Positions 11,901 to 24,189 of a stretch of 64,000 bases of DNA are shown piece after piece (the first letter of the stretch is position 1; the number at the start of each line of letters is the position of its first letter). A program made the position numbers and the translations under genes. Source of the DNA: Rhabditoides inermis (Eukaryota > Nematoda > Chromadorea > Rhabditida > Rhabditidae); assembly GCA_963966185.1 (NCBI GenBank), contig CAWZYM010000328.1, forward strand, positions 1-64,000. Direction: 5' to 3'. The notes under the pieces are model-generated. The model did no database searches. It had not been told where the DNA came from and was given only the letters and a program-made list of their open reading frames with translations.

Positions 11901-14900
11901 GAGTCGGAGAAAATTCATATCAGTAGCAGTGATCAATGCATTCTTACTATTACTAATCTACTGATATATTTTGACCGCGGAGGCGCGCGGAGCGTGCCGG
12001 AGCGCTTTCTATGTGTATACGAGAAAGTGAACGATCAGAGAGTCGGAGAAAATTCATATCAGTAGCAGTGATCAATGCATTCTTACTATTACTGATCTAC
12101 TGATATATTTTGACCGCGGAGGCGCGCGGAGCGTGCCGGAGCGCTTTCTATGTGCATACGAGAAAGTGAACGATCAGAGAGTCGGAGAAAATTCATATCA
12201 GTAGCAGTGATCAATGCATTCTTACTATTACTGATCTACTGATATATTTTGACCGCGGAGGCGCGCGGAGCGTGCCGGAGCGCTTTCTATGTGCATACGA
12301 GAGAAAGAAAGATCAGAGAGTCGGAGAAAATTCATATCAGTAGCAGTGATCAATGCATTCTTATTATTACTAATCTACTGATATATTTTGACCGCGGAGG
12401 CGCGCGGAGCGTGCCGGAGCGCTTTCTATGTGCATACGAGAAAGTGAACGATCAGAGAGTCGGAGAAAATTCATATCAGTAGCAGTGATCAATGCATTCT
12501 TACTATTACTGATCTACTGATATATTTTGACCGCGGAGGCGCGCGGAGCGTGCCGGAGCGCTTTCTATGTGCATACGAGAAAGTGAACGATCAGAGAGTC
12601 GGAGAAAATTCATATCAGTAGCAGTGATCAATGCATTCTTACTAATACTGATCTACTAATATATTTTGACCGCGGAGGCGCGCGGAGCGTGCCGGAGCGC
12701 TTTCTGTGTGCATACGAGAAAGTGAACGATCAGAGAGTCGGAGAAAATTCATATCAGTAGCAGTGATTAATGCATTCTTACTATTACTGATCTACTGATA
12801 GAATTTGACCGCGGAGGCGCGCGGAGCGTGCCGGAGCGCTTTCTATGTGCATACGAGAGAGTGAAAGATCAGAGAGTCGGAGATAATTCATATCAGTAGC
12901 AGTGATCAATGCATTCTTACTATTACTGATCTACTGATATATTTTGACCGCGGAGGCGCGCGGAGCGTGCCGGAGCGCTTTCTATGTGCATACGAGAGAG
13001 TGAAAGATCAGAGATTCGGAGAAAATTCATATCAGTAGCAGTGATCAATATTTATTCTTATTATTACTGATCTACTGATAGGCTCTGACCGCGAAGGCGC
13101 GCGGAGCGTGCCGTAGCGCTTTCTATGTGCATACGAGAAAGTGAACGATCAGAGAGTCGGAGAAAATTCATATCAGTAGCAGTGATCAATGCATTCTTAC
13201 TATTACTGATCTACTGATATATTTTTGACCGCGGAGGCGCGCGGAACGTGCCGGAGCGCTTTCTATGTGCATACGAGAGAAAGAAAGATCAGAGAGTCGG
13301 AGAAAATTCATATCAGTAGCAGTGATCAATGCATTCTTACTATTACTAATCTACTGATATATTTTGACCGCGGAGGCGCGCGGAGCGTGCCGGAGCGCTT
13401 TCTATGTGTATACGAGAAAGTGAACGATCAGAGAGTCGGAGAAAATTCATATCAGTAGCAGTGATCAATGCATTCTTACTATTACTGATCTACTGATATA
13501 TTTTGACCGCGGAGGCGCGCGGAGCGTGCCGGAGCGCTTTCTATGTGCATACGAGAAAGTGAACGATCAGAGAGTCGGAGAAAATGCATATCAGTATCAG
13601 TGATCAGTATATTATTATAATTACTGATCTACTGATCGGCTTTGACCGCGGAGGCGCGCGAAGCGTGCCGGAGCGCTTTCTATGTGCATACGAGAAAGTA
13701 AAATATCAGAGAGTCGAAGAAAATTCATACCAGTAGCAGTGATCAACATATTCTTATTATTACTGATCTACTGATATACTTTGATCGCGGAGGCGCGCGA
13801 AGCGTGCCGGAGCGCCCTCTAAGTGCATACGAAAAAGTAAAAAATCAGAGAGTCGGAGAAAATGCATATCAGTATCAGTGATCAATGTTTTATTATAATT
13901 ACTGATCTACTGATCGGCTTTGACCGCGAAGGCGCGCGAAGCGTGCCGGAGCGCTATCTATGTGCATACGAGAAAGTGAACGATCAGAGAGTCGGAGAAA
14001 ATGCATATCATTAGCAGTGATCAAGATATTTTTTTTACTGATCTACTGATATACTTTGACCGCGGAGGCGCGCGAAGCGTGCCGGAGCGCTTTCTATGTG
14101 CATACGAGAAAGTAAACGATCAGAAAGTCGGAGAAAATGCATATCAGTAGCAGTGATCACTATATTCTTATTATTACTGATCTACTGATGTACTTTGACC
14201 GCGAAGGCGCGCGAAGCGTGCCGAAGCGCTTTCTATGTGCATACGAGAAAGTAAAAGATCAGAGAGTCGGAGAAAATGCATATCAGTATCAGTGATCAAT
14301 GTATTATTATGATTACTGTTTTACTGAACGGCTTTGACCGCGGAGGCGCGCGAAGCGTGCCGGAGCGCTTTCTATGTGCGTACGAGAGAGTAAAAGATCA
14401 GAGAGTCGGAGAAAATGCATATCAGTGTCAGTGTTCAATGTATTATTATAATTACTGATCTACTGATCGGCTTTGACCGCGGAGGCGCGCGAAGCGTGCC
14501 GGAGCGCCTTCTTTGTGCATACGAAAGAGTAAAAAATCAGAGAGTCGGATAAAATGCATATCAGTATCAGTGATCAATGTATTATTATGATTACTGTTTT
14601 ACTGAACGGCTTTGACCGCGGAGGCGCGCGAAGCGTGCCGGAGCGCTTTCTATGTGCGTACGAGAGAGTAAAAGATCAGAGAGTCGGAGAAAATGCATAT
14701 CAGTGTCAGTGATCAATGTATTATTATAATTACTGATCTACTGATCGGCTTTGACCGCGGAGGCGCGCGAAGCGTGCCGGAGCGCCTTCTATGTGCATAC
14801 GAAAGAGTAAAAAATCAGAGAGTCGGATAAAATGCATATCAGTATCAGTGATCAATGTATTATTATGATTACTGTTTTACTGAACGGCTTTGACCGCGGA

Positions 14901-15200
14901 GGCGCGCGAAGCGTGCCGGAGCGCTTTCTATGTGCGTACGAGAGAGTAAAAGATCAGAGAGTCGGAGAAAATGCATATCAGTGTCAGTGATCAATGTATT
15001 ATTATAATTACTGATCTACTGATCGGCTTTGACCGCGGAGGCGCGCGAAGCGTGCCGGAGCGCCCTCCTTGTGCATACGAAAGAGTAAAATATCAGAGAG
15101 TAGGAGAAAATGCATATCAGTATCAGTGATCATTATATTGTTATTTTTATTACTGATCTACTGATATGCTCTGACAGCGGAGCGTGCCGGAGCGCCTTCT
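8901..15200 (+). repeat. satA array of M3 (about 45 monomers, longest in window)
   Basis: 6.3 kb of 139-bp monomers. The first part (to about 13570) is the GGA-loop subfamily with TTCATATCAGTAGCAG. The last part is the GAA-loop subfamily with TGCATATCAGTATCAG. Higher-order structure is clear: a stretch including 9.9-11.0 kb recurs at about 12.3-13.4 kb with an offset of 2370 bp, and a 278-bp dimer carrying GATTACTGTT recurs at 14311, 14589 and 14867. Confidence 0.9.
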
Positions 15201-15509
15201 TTGAGAACAGTAAATACATCTGTAGAAAAGCAGTCAACCAGATACTATCAACCAGATACTGTTAAACTGTGACACTTTCTAATTATTTGAAACTACTGAA
15301 AAATAGAAAAAAATGGAAATAAATAAAGATCAGTCATCTACTGAAAGACTGACAACAGCACTTCATCTACTGAAAGACTGACAACAGCACTTCTAGCACA
15401 GCTCCTAATAGCACTTCCAGAGCACATATCGAGTCAATCTATATATCAATCGATAGATAATTTTCTCCTCTATTTTATACATATATTTCTAGCGCGCGAA
15501 GCGCGCTAG
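15201..15509 (+). repeat. Tail alpha + terminal hairpin (M3/M4 boundary)
   Basis: Alpha tail with a private perfect 29-bp tandem duplication (15335-15363 and 15364-15392, starting CATCTACTGAAAG). Hairpin at 15489-15509. Confidence 0.85.
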
Positions 15510-16404
15510 TCGGGTGTATGTGTAAAATGCCCTATGGTTTCCGTACGTCCATCGCTCTACCGCGCCACCCACTACTCCTATCTAGCCAAACGTGACATCG
15601 ATCCAATGGTCTCGGTCCCGAGATGCAGGATTCCAATTTTCAGATCTTTATCTCTCATATCCGCGGAGCTATAAACTCAAGAAAGTCCGACGAAATAGCG
15701 CGTAATCAGAGAGAGTCAGACAGAAAAGAGGCGAAATAGTGTGTCAGATGAAGAGACGGGTCACTGACGAATCGGCTGCGACGAGTAGACCTTACAAGAA
15801 CGAGTACTGCGACTCGCAGACTTCAGCTATCCAGAAACAGTTTAGACGTCACTCCTCTACACTCCCTCACCTACAAATCTGCCCGTAATCTTTTTATAAC
15901 TCCTCCTGGTTTCCTTTCACGAAGTGATTTAGTCGAGGCGAGGCGACACCAAACAGTTGTCGCGGGCTGTTCGAGAAAACTAGGCAACCGTGTAAGATCT
16001 CCCTTTACTACAACATGCAAATAGGTTGCCACTACACTTCTACCAAAATTTGCATCTTTTTTTGACCTCTGACGCTCGCTATCAATTAATATCCTCTAAT
16101 CGACGTCGTTTTATTGCCCCGCGACGAGAGAGTGTGGCGAGGTGAGAGTGCGCCAGCTGCCAGTCTGTCTGCTGTTAGAGAAAGAAACAGTAAATTGTGC
16201 AAACGAGCGAGAACAGCACCATGCACTACGGAACAGCTCACCACACTCCACAAACGGTGCAAATTCTATATTCTGAGCGAATACAATACAAATATATTTG
16301 TATGCACTCACGACATTCTATATTCAATAAGGGAAGTGAGGCGAGGCGAAATAGTATGCAACCTCCTTTTCTTATCCCTCTTCTTTTCTCATCCATCATT
16401 TTCG

Positions 16405-16435
<31 letters not shown>

Positions 16436-16569
16436 ATCTTTCTTTCTCTTTTTCTCCTTCTCTCCCTCTCTTCCTCTATCTCTCTCTTATATATTAAGAT
16501 TTTAGATTAGTGATAACTATAAAGTCTACTTGGATCTAAAATCAATAATAATTGTCAATCGGCTGCTCA

Positions 16570-16616
<47 letters not shown>

Positions 16617-16684
16617 TTATAATATTAGACCAGTGATAACTATAAATTATACTTGTATCTATAATAAATAGTGATTGTCAACCA
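15510..16684 (+). repeat. Core + CT tracts + linker of M4
   Basis: Core starts TCGGGTGTATG. From about 15840 onward it matches the M9/M14-M16 core closely. CT tracts are at about 16405-16492 and 16571-16610. In this core the usual GTG of the common open frame is CTG (about 15777), but the frame itself stays open. Confidence 0.8.
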
Positions 16685-18540
16685 GCTATTGATAGGCTTT
16701 TACCGCGGAGTGTGCCGGAGCGTTTTCTAAGTGCATACGTGAAAGTGAACGATCAGAGAGTCGGAGAAAATGCATATCAGTAGCAGTGATCAATATATTA
16801 TTAATATTACTGATCTGCTGATCGACTTTGACCGCGGAGGCGCGCGAAGCGTGCCGGAGCGCCTTCTATGTGCATATGAAAGAGTAAAAGATCAGAGAGT
16901 AGAAGAGATTGCATATCAGTATCAGTGATTAATATATTATATATTATTAATATTACTGATCTACTGATCGACTTTGACCGCGGAGGCGCGCGAAGCGTGC
17001 CGGAGCGCCCTCTATGTGCAAACGAAAGAGTAAATGATCAGAGAGTAGAAGAGATTGTATATCAATATCAGTGATCAATATATTATTATTTTTATATTAC
17101 TGATCTACTGATAACTGATAGGCTTTTTTACCGCAGAGGCGCGCGGAGCGTGACGGAGCGCCATCTATGTGCATACGAGAGAGTAAAATATCAGAGAGTC
17201 GGAGAAAATGCATATCTGTATCAGTGATCAATGTATTATTATAATTACTGACCTACTGATAGACTTTGACCGCAGAGGCGCGCGAAGCGTGCCGGAGCGC
17301 CTCCTATGTCCATCCGAAAGAGTGAACGATCAGAGAGTAGGAGAGAATGCATATCAGTAACAGTGATCAATATATTCTTGTTATTACTGATCTACTGATA
17401 GACTTTGACCGCGGAGGCGCGCGAAGCGTGTAAAAGAACGAAAGAGTAAAAGATCAGAGAGTCGGAGAAAATGCATATCAGTATCAGTGATCAATGTATT
17501 ATTATAATTACTGATACACTTATCGACTTTGACCGCGGAGGCGCGCGAAGCGTGCCGGAGCGCCTCCTATGTGCATTCGAGAGAGTGAAATATCAGAGAA
17601 TCGGAGAGAATGCATATCAGTAACAGTGATCAATATATTCTTATTATTACTGATCCACTGATAGACTTTGACCGCGGAGGCGCGCGATGCGTGCCGGAGC
17701 GCCTCCTATGTGCATCCGAGAGAGTGAAATATCAGAGAGTCGGAGAGAATGCATATCAGTAACAGTGATCAATATATTCTTATTATTACTGATCTACTGA
17801 TAGACTTTGACCGCGGAGGCGCGCGAAGCGTGCCGGAGCGCCTCCTATGTGCATCCGAGAGAGTGAAATATCAGAGAGTCGGAGAGAATGCATATCAGTA
17901 ACAGTGATCAATATATTCTTATTATTACTGACCTACTGATAGACTTTGACCGCGGAGGCGCGCGATGCGTGCCGGAGCGCCTCCTATGTGCATCCGAGAG
18001 AGTGAAATATCAGAGAGTCGGAGAGAATGCATATCAGTAACAGTGATCAATATATTCTTATTATTACTGATCTACTGATAGACTTTGACCGCGGAGGCGC
18101 GCGAAGCGTGCCGGAGCGCCTCCTATGTGCATCCGAGAGAGTGAAATATCAGAGAGTCGGAGAGAATGCATATCAGTAACAGTGATCAATATATTCTTAT
18201 TATTACTGATCTACTGATAGACTTTGACCGCGGAGGCGCGCGAAGCGTGCCGGAGCGCCTCCTATGTGCATCCGAGAGAGTGAAATATCAGAGAGTCGGA
18301 TAGAATGCATATCAGTAACAGTGATCAATATATTCTTATCATTACTGATCTACTTATAGATTCTGACCGCGGAGGCGCGCGAAGCGTGCCGGAGCGCCCT
18401 CCATGTGCATACGAGAGAGATATCAGAGATTCGGAGAAAGTGCATATCAGTAACAGTGATCAATATATTCTCATTATTACTGATCTACTGATAGACTTTG
18501 ACCGCGGAGGCGCGCGAAGTGTGCCGGAGCGCCTTCTAGT
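16685..18540 (+). repeat. satA array of M4
   Basis: About 13 monomers, GAA-loop type. Between about 17560 and 18300, copies with CTCCTATGTGCATCCGAG alternate GAA and GAT loops; the GAT copies start at 17683 and 17961, 278 bp apart. From 18421 on, the sequence is the left end of the duplicated 21-kb super-unit. Confidence 0.88.
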
Positions 18541-18653
18541 GCAAAGGAGAAAGAGAGAGAGAGAGAGAGAAGCGGAGAAACGGAAAGTGCAGTTTAGTTA
18601 TAACATATTTAACACTCATATACCGATAGTCTTCGGCTGCATCTCGGAGCGCC
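18541..18653 (+). repeat. GA element in M4
   Basis: Short (GA)n at about 18546-18570, then AGCGGAGAAACGGAAAGTG and TCTTCGGCTGCATCTCGGAG, leading directly into a beta tail. Confidence 0.85.
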
Positions 18654-18932
18654 TTCTCTGAGCATAGGTAAGATAATATCAGTCGAGAATCGAAAATTAT
18701 CAACTAGCTACTGTTAGACATTGACACTGTTCAAACATTTGATAATACTGTAATTCAAAATTAAGGAAATACAATAAAGATCACTCATTTTTAGAAGGCT
18801 CTGACAACAGCACTTCTAGCACAGCTCCTAATAGCACTTCCAGAGCACATATCAAGTCAATCTATATATCAATCGATAGATAATTTTCTCCTCTATTGTA
18901 AACCTATATTTCTAGCGCGCGAAGCGCGCTAG
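18654..18932 (+). repeat. Tail beta + terminal hairpin (M4/M5 boundary)
   Basis: Beta tail: GAGCATAGGTAAGATAATATC, then GTTAGACATTGACACTGTTC and AAATACAATAAAGATCACTC, before joining the common GCACTTCTAGCACAGCTCC block. Private TTGTAAACCTATA just before the hairpin at 18912-18932. Confidence 0.85.
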
Positions 18933-19829
18933 TTGCCTGTAAGTGTAAAATGCTCTATGGTTTCCGTCCGTCCGTCCGTACGTCCATCGCTCTACCGCGC
19001 CACCCACTACTCCTATCTAGCCAAACGTGACATCGATCCGATGGTCTCGGTCCCGAGATGCAGGATTCCAATTTTCAGCTCGTTATCTCTCATATCCGCG
19101 GAGCTATAAGCTTCAGAAAGTCCGACGAAATAGCGCGTAATCAGAGAGAGTCAGACACAAAAGCGGCGAAATAGTGTGTCAGATGAAGAGACGGGTCACT
19201 GGCAAATCGGGTGCGGCGAGTAGACCTTACAAGAACGAGTACTGCGAATCGCAGACTTCAGCTATCGAAAAACGGTTTTCACGTCACTCCTCTAAACTCC
19301 CTCACCTACAAATCTGCCCGTAATCTTTTTATAAATCTTCCTGGTTTCCTTTCACGAAGTGATTTAGTCGAGGCGAGGCGACACCAAACAGTTGTCGCGG
19401 GCTGTTCAAGAAAACTAGGCAATCGTGTAAGGTCTCCCTTTACTACAACATGCAAATAGGTGGCCACTACACTTCTACCAAAATTCGCATCTTTTTGTGA
19501 CCTCTCACGCCTGCAATCAATTAAATTCCTCTAATCGACGTCGTTTTATTGCCCCGCGACGAGAGAGTGTGGCGAGGTGAGAGTGCGCCAGCTGCCAGTC
19601 TGTCTGATGTCAGAGAAAGAGACAGTCAATTGTGCAAATGAGCGAGAGTATCACCATGCACTACGAAACAGCTCACCACACTCCAACAAACTATTTTCTG
19701 AGCACATACAATAAAACAATACTATATGCACTCACGTCATTCTATATTCAAAGATAGAAGTGAGGCGAGGCGAAATACTATGTAACCTCCTTTTCTCATC
19801 TCTCTCCTTTACTTATCCCTCTCTTCTCA

Positions 19830-19877
<48 letters not shown>

Positions 19878-20002
19878 CCTCTCTCCCTCTCTTCCTCTAT
19901 CTCTCTCTTATATATTATGATTTTAGATTATTGATAACTATGAAGTCTACTGGGATCTAAAATAAATAATAATTGTCAACCAGCTGCTCATCCCACTCTC
20001 TT

Positions 20003-20068
<66 letters not shown>

Positions 20069-20150
20069 GCTCGCTTAAATTTTATAATATAAGACCAGTA
20101 ATAACTATAAAGTATATTTGTATCTCTAATAAATAAAAATTGTCAACCAG
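18933..20150 (+). repeat. Core + CT tracts + linker of M5
   Basis: Near-identical to the M1 and M11 cores. CT tracts are at about 19832-19909 and 19997-20068. Differences from M1 and M11 are mostly in CT tract length. Confidence 0.82.
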
Positions 20151-22270
20151 CTACTGATAGGCTTTTACCGCGGAGTGTGCCGGAGCGCCCTCTATGAGCA
20201 TACGAGAGAGTGAAAGATCAGTGAGTAGGAGAGAATGCATATCAGTATCAGTGTTCAATATATTATTATAATTACTGATCTACTGATATATTTTGAAAGC
20301 GGAGGCGCGCGGAGCGTGCCGGAGCGCTTTCTATGTGCATACGAGAGAGTGAAAGATCAGAGAGTCGGAGAAAATTCATATCAGTAGCAGTGATCAATGC
20401 ATTCTTACTATTACTGATCTACTGATATATTTTGACCGCGGAGGCGCGCGGAGCGTGCCGGAGCGCTTTCTATGTGCATACGAGAAAGTGAAAGATCAGA
20501 GAGTCGGAGAAAATTCATATCAGTAGCAGTGATCAATGCATTCTTACTATTACTGATCTACTGATATATTTTGACCGCGGAGGCGCGCGGAGCGTGCCGG
20601 AGCGCTTTCTATGTGCATACGAGAGAGTGAAAGATCAGAGATTCGAAGAAAATTCATATCAGTAGCAGTGATCAATATTTATTCTTATTATTACTGATCT
20701 ACTGATAGGCTCTGACCGCGGAGGCGCGCGGAGCGTGCCGGAGCGCTTTCTATGTGCATACGAGAAAGTGAACGATCAGAGAGTCGGAGAAAATTCATAT
20801 CAGTAGCAGTGATCAATGCATTCTTACTATTACTGATCTACTGATATATTTTGACCGCGGAGGCGCGCGGAGCGTGCCGGAGCGCTTTCTATGTGCATAC
20901 GAGAGAAAGAAAGATCAGAGAGTCGGAGAAAGTTCATATCAGTAGCAGTGATCAATGCATTCTTACTATTACTGATCTACTGATATATTTTGACCGCGGA
21001 GGCGCGCGGAGCGTGCCGGAGCGCTTTCTATGTGCATACGAGAAAGTGAACGATCAGAGAGTCGGAGAAAATTCATATCAGTAGCAGTGATCAATGCATT
21101 CTTACTATTACTGATCTACTGATATATTTTGACCGCGGAGGCGCGCGGAGCGTGCCGGAGCGCTTTCTATGTGCATACGAGAGAAAGAAAGATCAGAGAG
21201 TCGGAGAAAATTCATATCAGTAGCAGTGATCAATGCATTCTTACTATTACTGATCTACTGATATATTTTGACCGCGGAGGCGCGCGGAGCGTGCCGGAGC
21301 GCTTTCTATGTGCATACGAGAAAGTGAACGATCAGAGAGTCGGAGAAAATTCATATCAGTAGCAGTGATCAATGCATTCTTACTATTACTGATCTACTGA
21401 TAGAATTTGACCGCGGAGGCGCGCGGAGCGTGCCGGAGCGCTTTCTATGTGCATACGAGAGAAAGAAAGATCAGAGAGTCGGAGAAAATTCATATCAGTA
21501 GCAGTGATCAATGCATTCTTACTATTACTGATCTACTGATATATTTTGACCGCGGAGGCGCGCGGAGCGTGCCGGAGCGCTTTCTATGTGCATACGAGAA
21601 AGTGAACGATCAGAGAATCGGAGAAAATTCATATCAGTAGCAGTGATCAATGCATTCTTACTATTACTGATCTACTGATAGAATTTGACCGCGGAGGCGC
21701 GCGGAGCGTGCCGGAGCGCTTTCTATGTGCATACAAGAGAAAGAAAGCTCAGAGAGTCGGAGAAAATTCATATCAGTAGCAGTGATCAATGCCGTCTTAC
21801 TATTACTGATCTACTGATATATTTTGACCGCGGATGCGCGCGAAGCGTGCCGGAGCGCTTTCTATGTGCGTACGAGAGAGTAAAAGTTCAGAGAGTAGGA
21901 GAGAAGGCATATCAGTATCAGTGATCAGTATAATATTATAATTACTGATCTACTGATCGGCTTTGACCGCGGATGCGCGAAGCGTGCCGGAGCGCTTTCT
22001 ATGTGCGTACGAAAGAGTAAAAGCTCAGAGAGTGGGAGAGAAGGCATATTAAGATCAGTGATCAGTATATTATTATATATACTGATTCACTGATCGGCTT
22101 TGACCGCGGAGGCGCGCGAAGCGTGCCGGAGCGCCCTCCATGTGCATACGAGAGAGTAAAATATCAGAGAGTAGGAGAAAATGCAAATCAGTATCAGTGA
22201 TCATTAGTGTTATTTTTATTACTGATCTACTGTTATGCTCTGACAGCGGAGCGTGCCGGAGCGCCTTCTA
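20151..22270 (+). repeat. satA array of M5
   Basis: Monomer-for-monomer copy of the M1 array (offset about 18530), with the same order of subtypes. It shares ATTCGAAGAA near 20641 with M11 (where M1 has ATTCGGAGAA), so M5 and M11 are the closer pair. Confidence 0.9.
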
Positions 22271-22539
22271 TGAGCATAGTAAATACATCTGTAGAAAAAC
22301 AGTCAACCAGATACTATCAACCAGATAGACTGTGACACTTTCTAATTATTTAAATTTACTGTAAATAAAAAAAGGAAATAAATAAAGATTAGTCATCTAC
22401 TGGAAGACTGACAACAGCACTTCTAGCACAGCTCCTAATAGCACTTCCAGAGCACATATCAAATCAATCTATATATCAATCGATAGATAATTTTCTCCTC
22501 TATTTCATACCTGTATTTCTAGCGCGCGAAGCGCGCTAG
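22271..22539 (+). repeat. Tail alpha + terminal hairpin (M5/M6 boundary)
   Basis: Alpha tail as in M1. Hairpin at 22519-22539. Confidence 0.85.
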
Positions 22540-23555
22540 TTGCCTGTGTGTGTAAAATGCCCTATGGTTTCCGTCCGTCCGTCCGTACGTCCATCGCTCT
22601 ACCGCGCCACCCACTACTCCTATCTAGACAAACGTGACATCGATCCGATGGTCTCGGTCCCGAGATGCAGGATTCCAATTTTCAGCCCTTTATCTCTCAT
22701 ATCCGCGGAGCTATGAGGCTTAAAGAAAATTCGACGAAATAGCGCGTAATCAGAGAGAGTCAGACAGAAAAAACTGCGAAAAAGTGTGTCAGATGAAGAG
22801 ACGGTTAGGTGGTTGAACGGTTGCATCGAGTAGGCCTTACAAGAACGAGTACTGCGAATCGCAGACTTCAGCTTTCGAGAAACGGTTTTCACGTCACTCC
22901 TCCAGACTACCTGATCTACAAATCTGCCCGTAATCTTTTTATAACTCCTCCTGGTTTCCTTTCACGAAGTGATTTAGTCGAGGCGAGGCAACACCAAACA
23001 GTTGTCGCGGACTGTTCAAGAAAACTAGGCAATCGTGTAAGGTCTCCCTTTACTACAACATGTATATAGGTGGCCACTACACTTCTACAAAAATTTGCAT
23101 CTTTTTGTGACCTCTAACGCCCGCTATCAATTAAATTCCTCTAATCGACGCCACTTTATTGCCCCGTGACGAGAGAGTGTGGCGAGGTGAGAGTGCGCCA
23201 GCTGCCAGTCTGTCTGATGTCAGAAGACAGTCAATTGTGCAAATGAGCGAGAACATCACCACGCACTACCGAACAGCTCACCACACTCCAACAAACTGTG
23301 CAAATTTTATTTTCTGAGCACATACAATAAAACATTACTATATGCACTCACGTCATTCTATATTCAACCAGGGAAGTGAGGCGAGGCGAAATACTATGTA
23401 ACCTCCTTTTTTCATCCAATTCATTTTCTCATCTTTCTCTTTTTCGTCTCTCTCTCTCTCTTTCTTTCTTTAATTCTCTCCCTCTCTCCCTCTTTTCCTC
23501 TCTCTCTATCTCTCTCTCTTTCGTCTTTCTCTCTCTCGCTCTCGTTCTCTCTTTC

Positions 23556-23595
<40 letters not shown>

Positions 23596-23658
23596 ATTTT
23601 ATAATAAAAGACCAGTGATAACTATAAATTATATTTGTATCTCTAATAAATAAAAATT
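22540..23658 (+). repeat. Core + CT tract of M6
   Basis: Core starts TTGCCTGTGTG. A more diverged form of the core (AGACAAACG near 22626, a shorter spacer near 23220 where GTCAGAAGACAG replaces GTCAGAGAAAGAGACAG). One interrupted CT tract at about 23413-23594, then linker up to AAAAATT where the insert begins. Confidence 0.8.
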
Positions 23659-24033
23659 CTCTTTCGAAAAGTACACGAGTAAAGAGGAGTGGTTTGTTTT
23701 GATCTAATTCAACAAAAGCACATGCATAAAATCTCTTCGCAGCTGACTAAAATTTCAAAACAAACCTGCTCTTTCGAACGATGTTTTAAAACTCTAATTG
23801 TTTTCTTGTTAGCATGTTGAGTTCAGGTATTCAGGATACTGTTAATCCCAACAAGTAACTTGCAACAAAATGTATGACACGATTATAGTGCATACTATAT
23901 TTTTCATCGATCAGAAAGAGCAGGTTTGTTTTGAAATTTTAGTCAGCTGCGAAGAGATTTTATGCATGTGCTTTTGTTGAATTAGATCAAAACAAACCAC
24001 TCCTCTTTACTCGTGTACTTTTCGAAAGAGAAT
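23656..24033. repeat. Foldback: perfect 120-bp inverted repeat around 138-bp spacer
   Basis: The left arm 23656-23775 is the exact reverse complement of the right arm 23914-24033. Each arm is bounded at both ends by CTCTTTC. The arms are not satellite-derived. The structure resembles a MITE or foldback element and would form a 120-bp hairpin in either strand. The outer three bases coincide with linker sequence. Confidence 0.9.
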
Positions 24034-24189
24034 GGATGTCCTTTTCTCAAATTTCGAAGAAATTGTTTTTCAGGTTGATGTGCCGAACATGTTATGTATA
24101 CATATTCGAAACTTTAGAAAACGTATCCTGAATATGGAAACGCACTGCTTTGTCGAATCGCTCGTGCGCCTGCCAATGCCAGTCTCTCA
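24034..24189. other. Unassigned unique DNA between foldback and promoter island
   Basis: A/T-rich, no credible gene or repeat seen. The stretch TATCCTGAATA near 24125 is the reverse complement of TATTCAGGATA in the foldback spacer near 23828, a short dyad of unknown meaning. Confidence 0.5.

Noticed and set aside
16114..16505. Open frames of 102-134 codons crossing core and CT tract
   Set aside because: The C-terminal half is Ser/Leu or Phe runs from (CT)n, the starts are mostly non-ATG, and the frames change with tract length between copies.
22620..22892. Minus-strand 90-codon frame (also 68 codons at 30685 and 47895)
   Set aside because: Open only in the M6, M7/M8 and M12/M13 core variants; other cores break it by short length changes. 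No recognisable domain.
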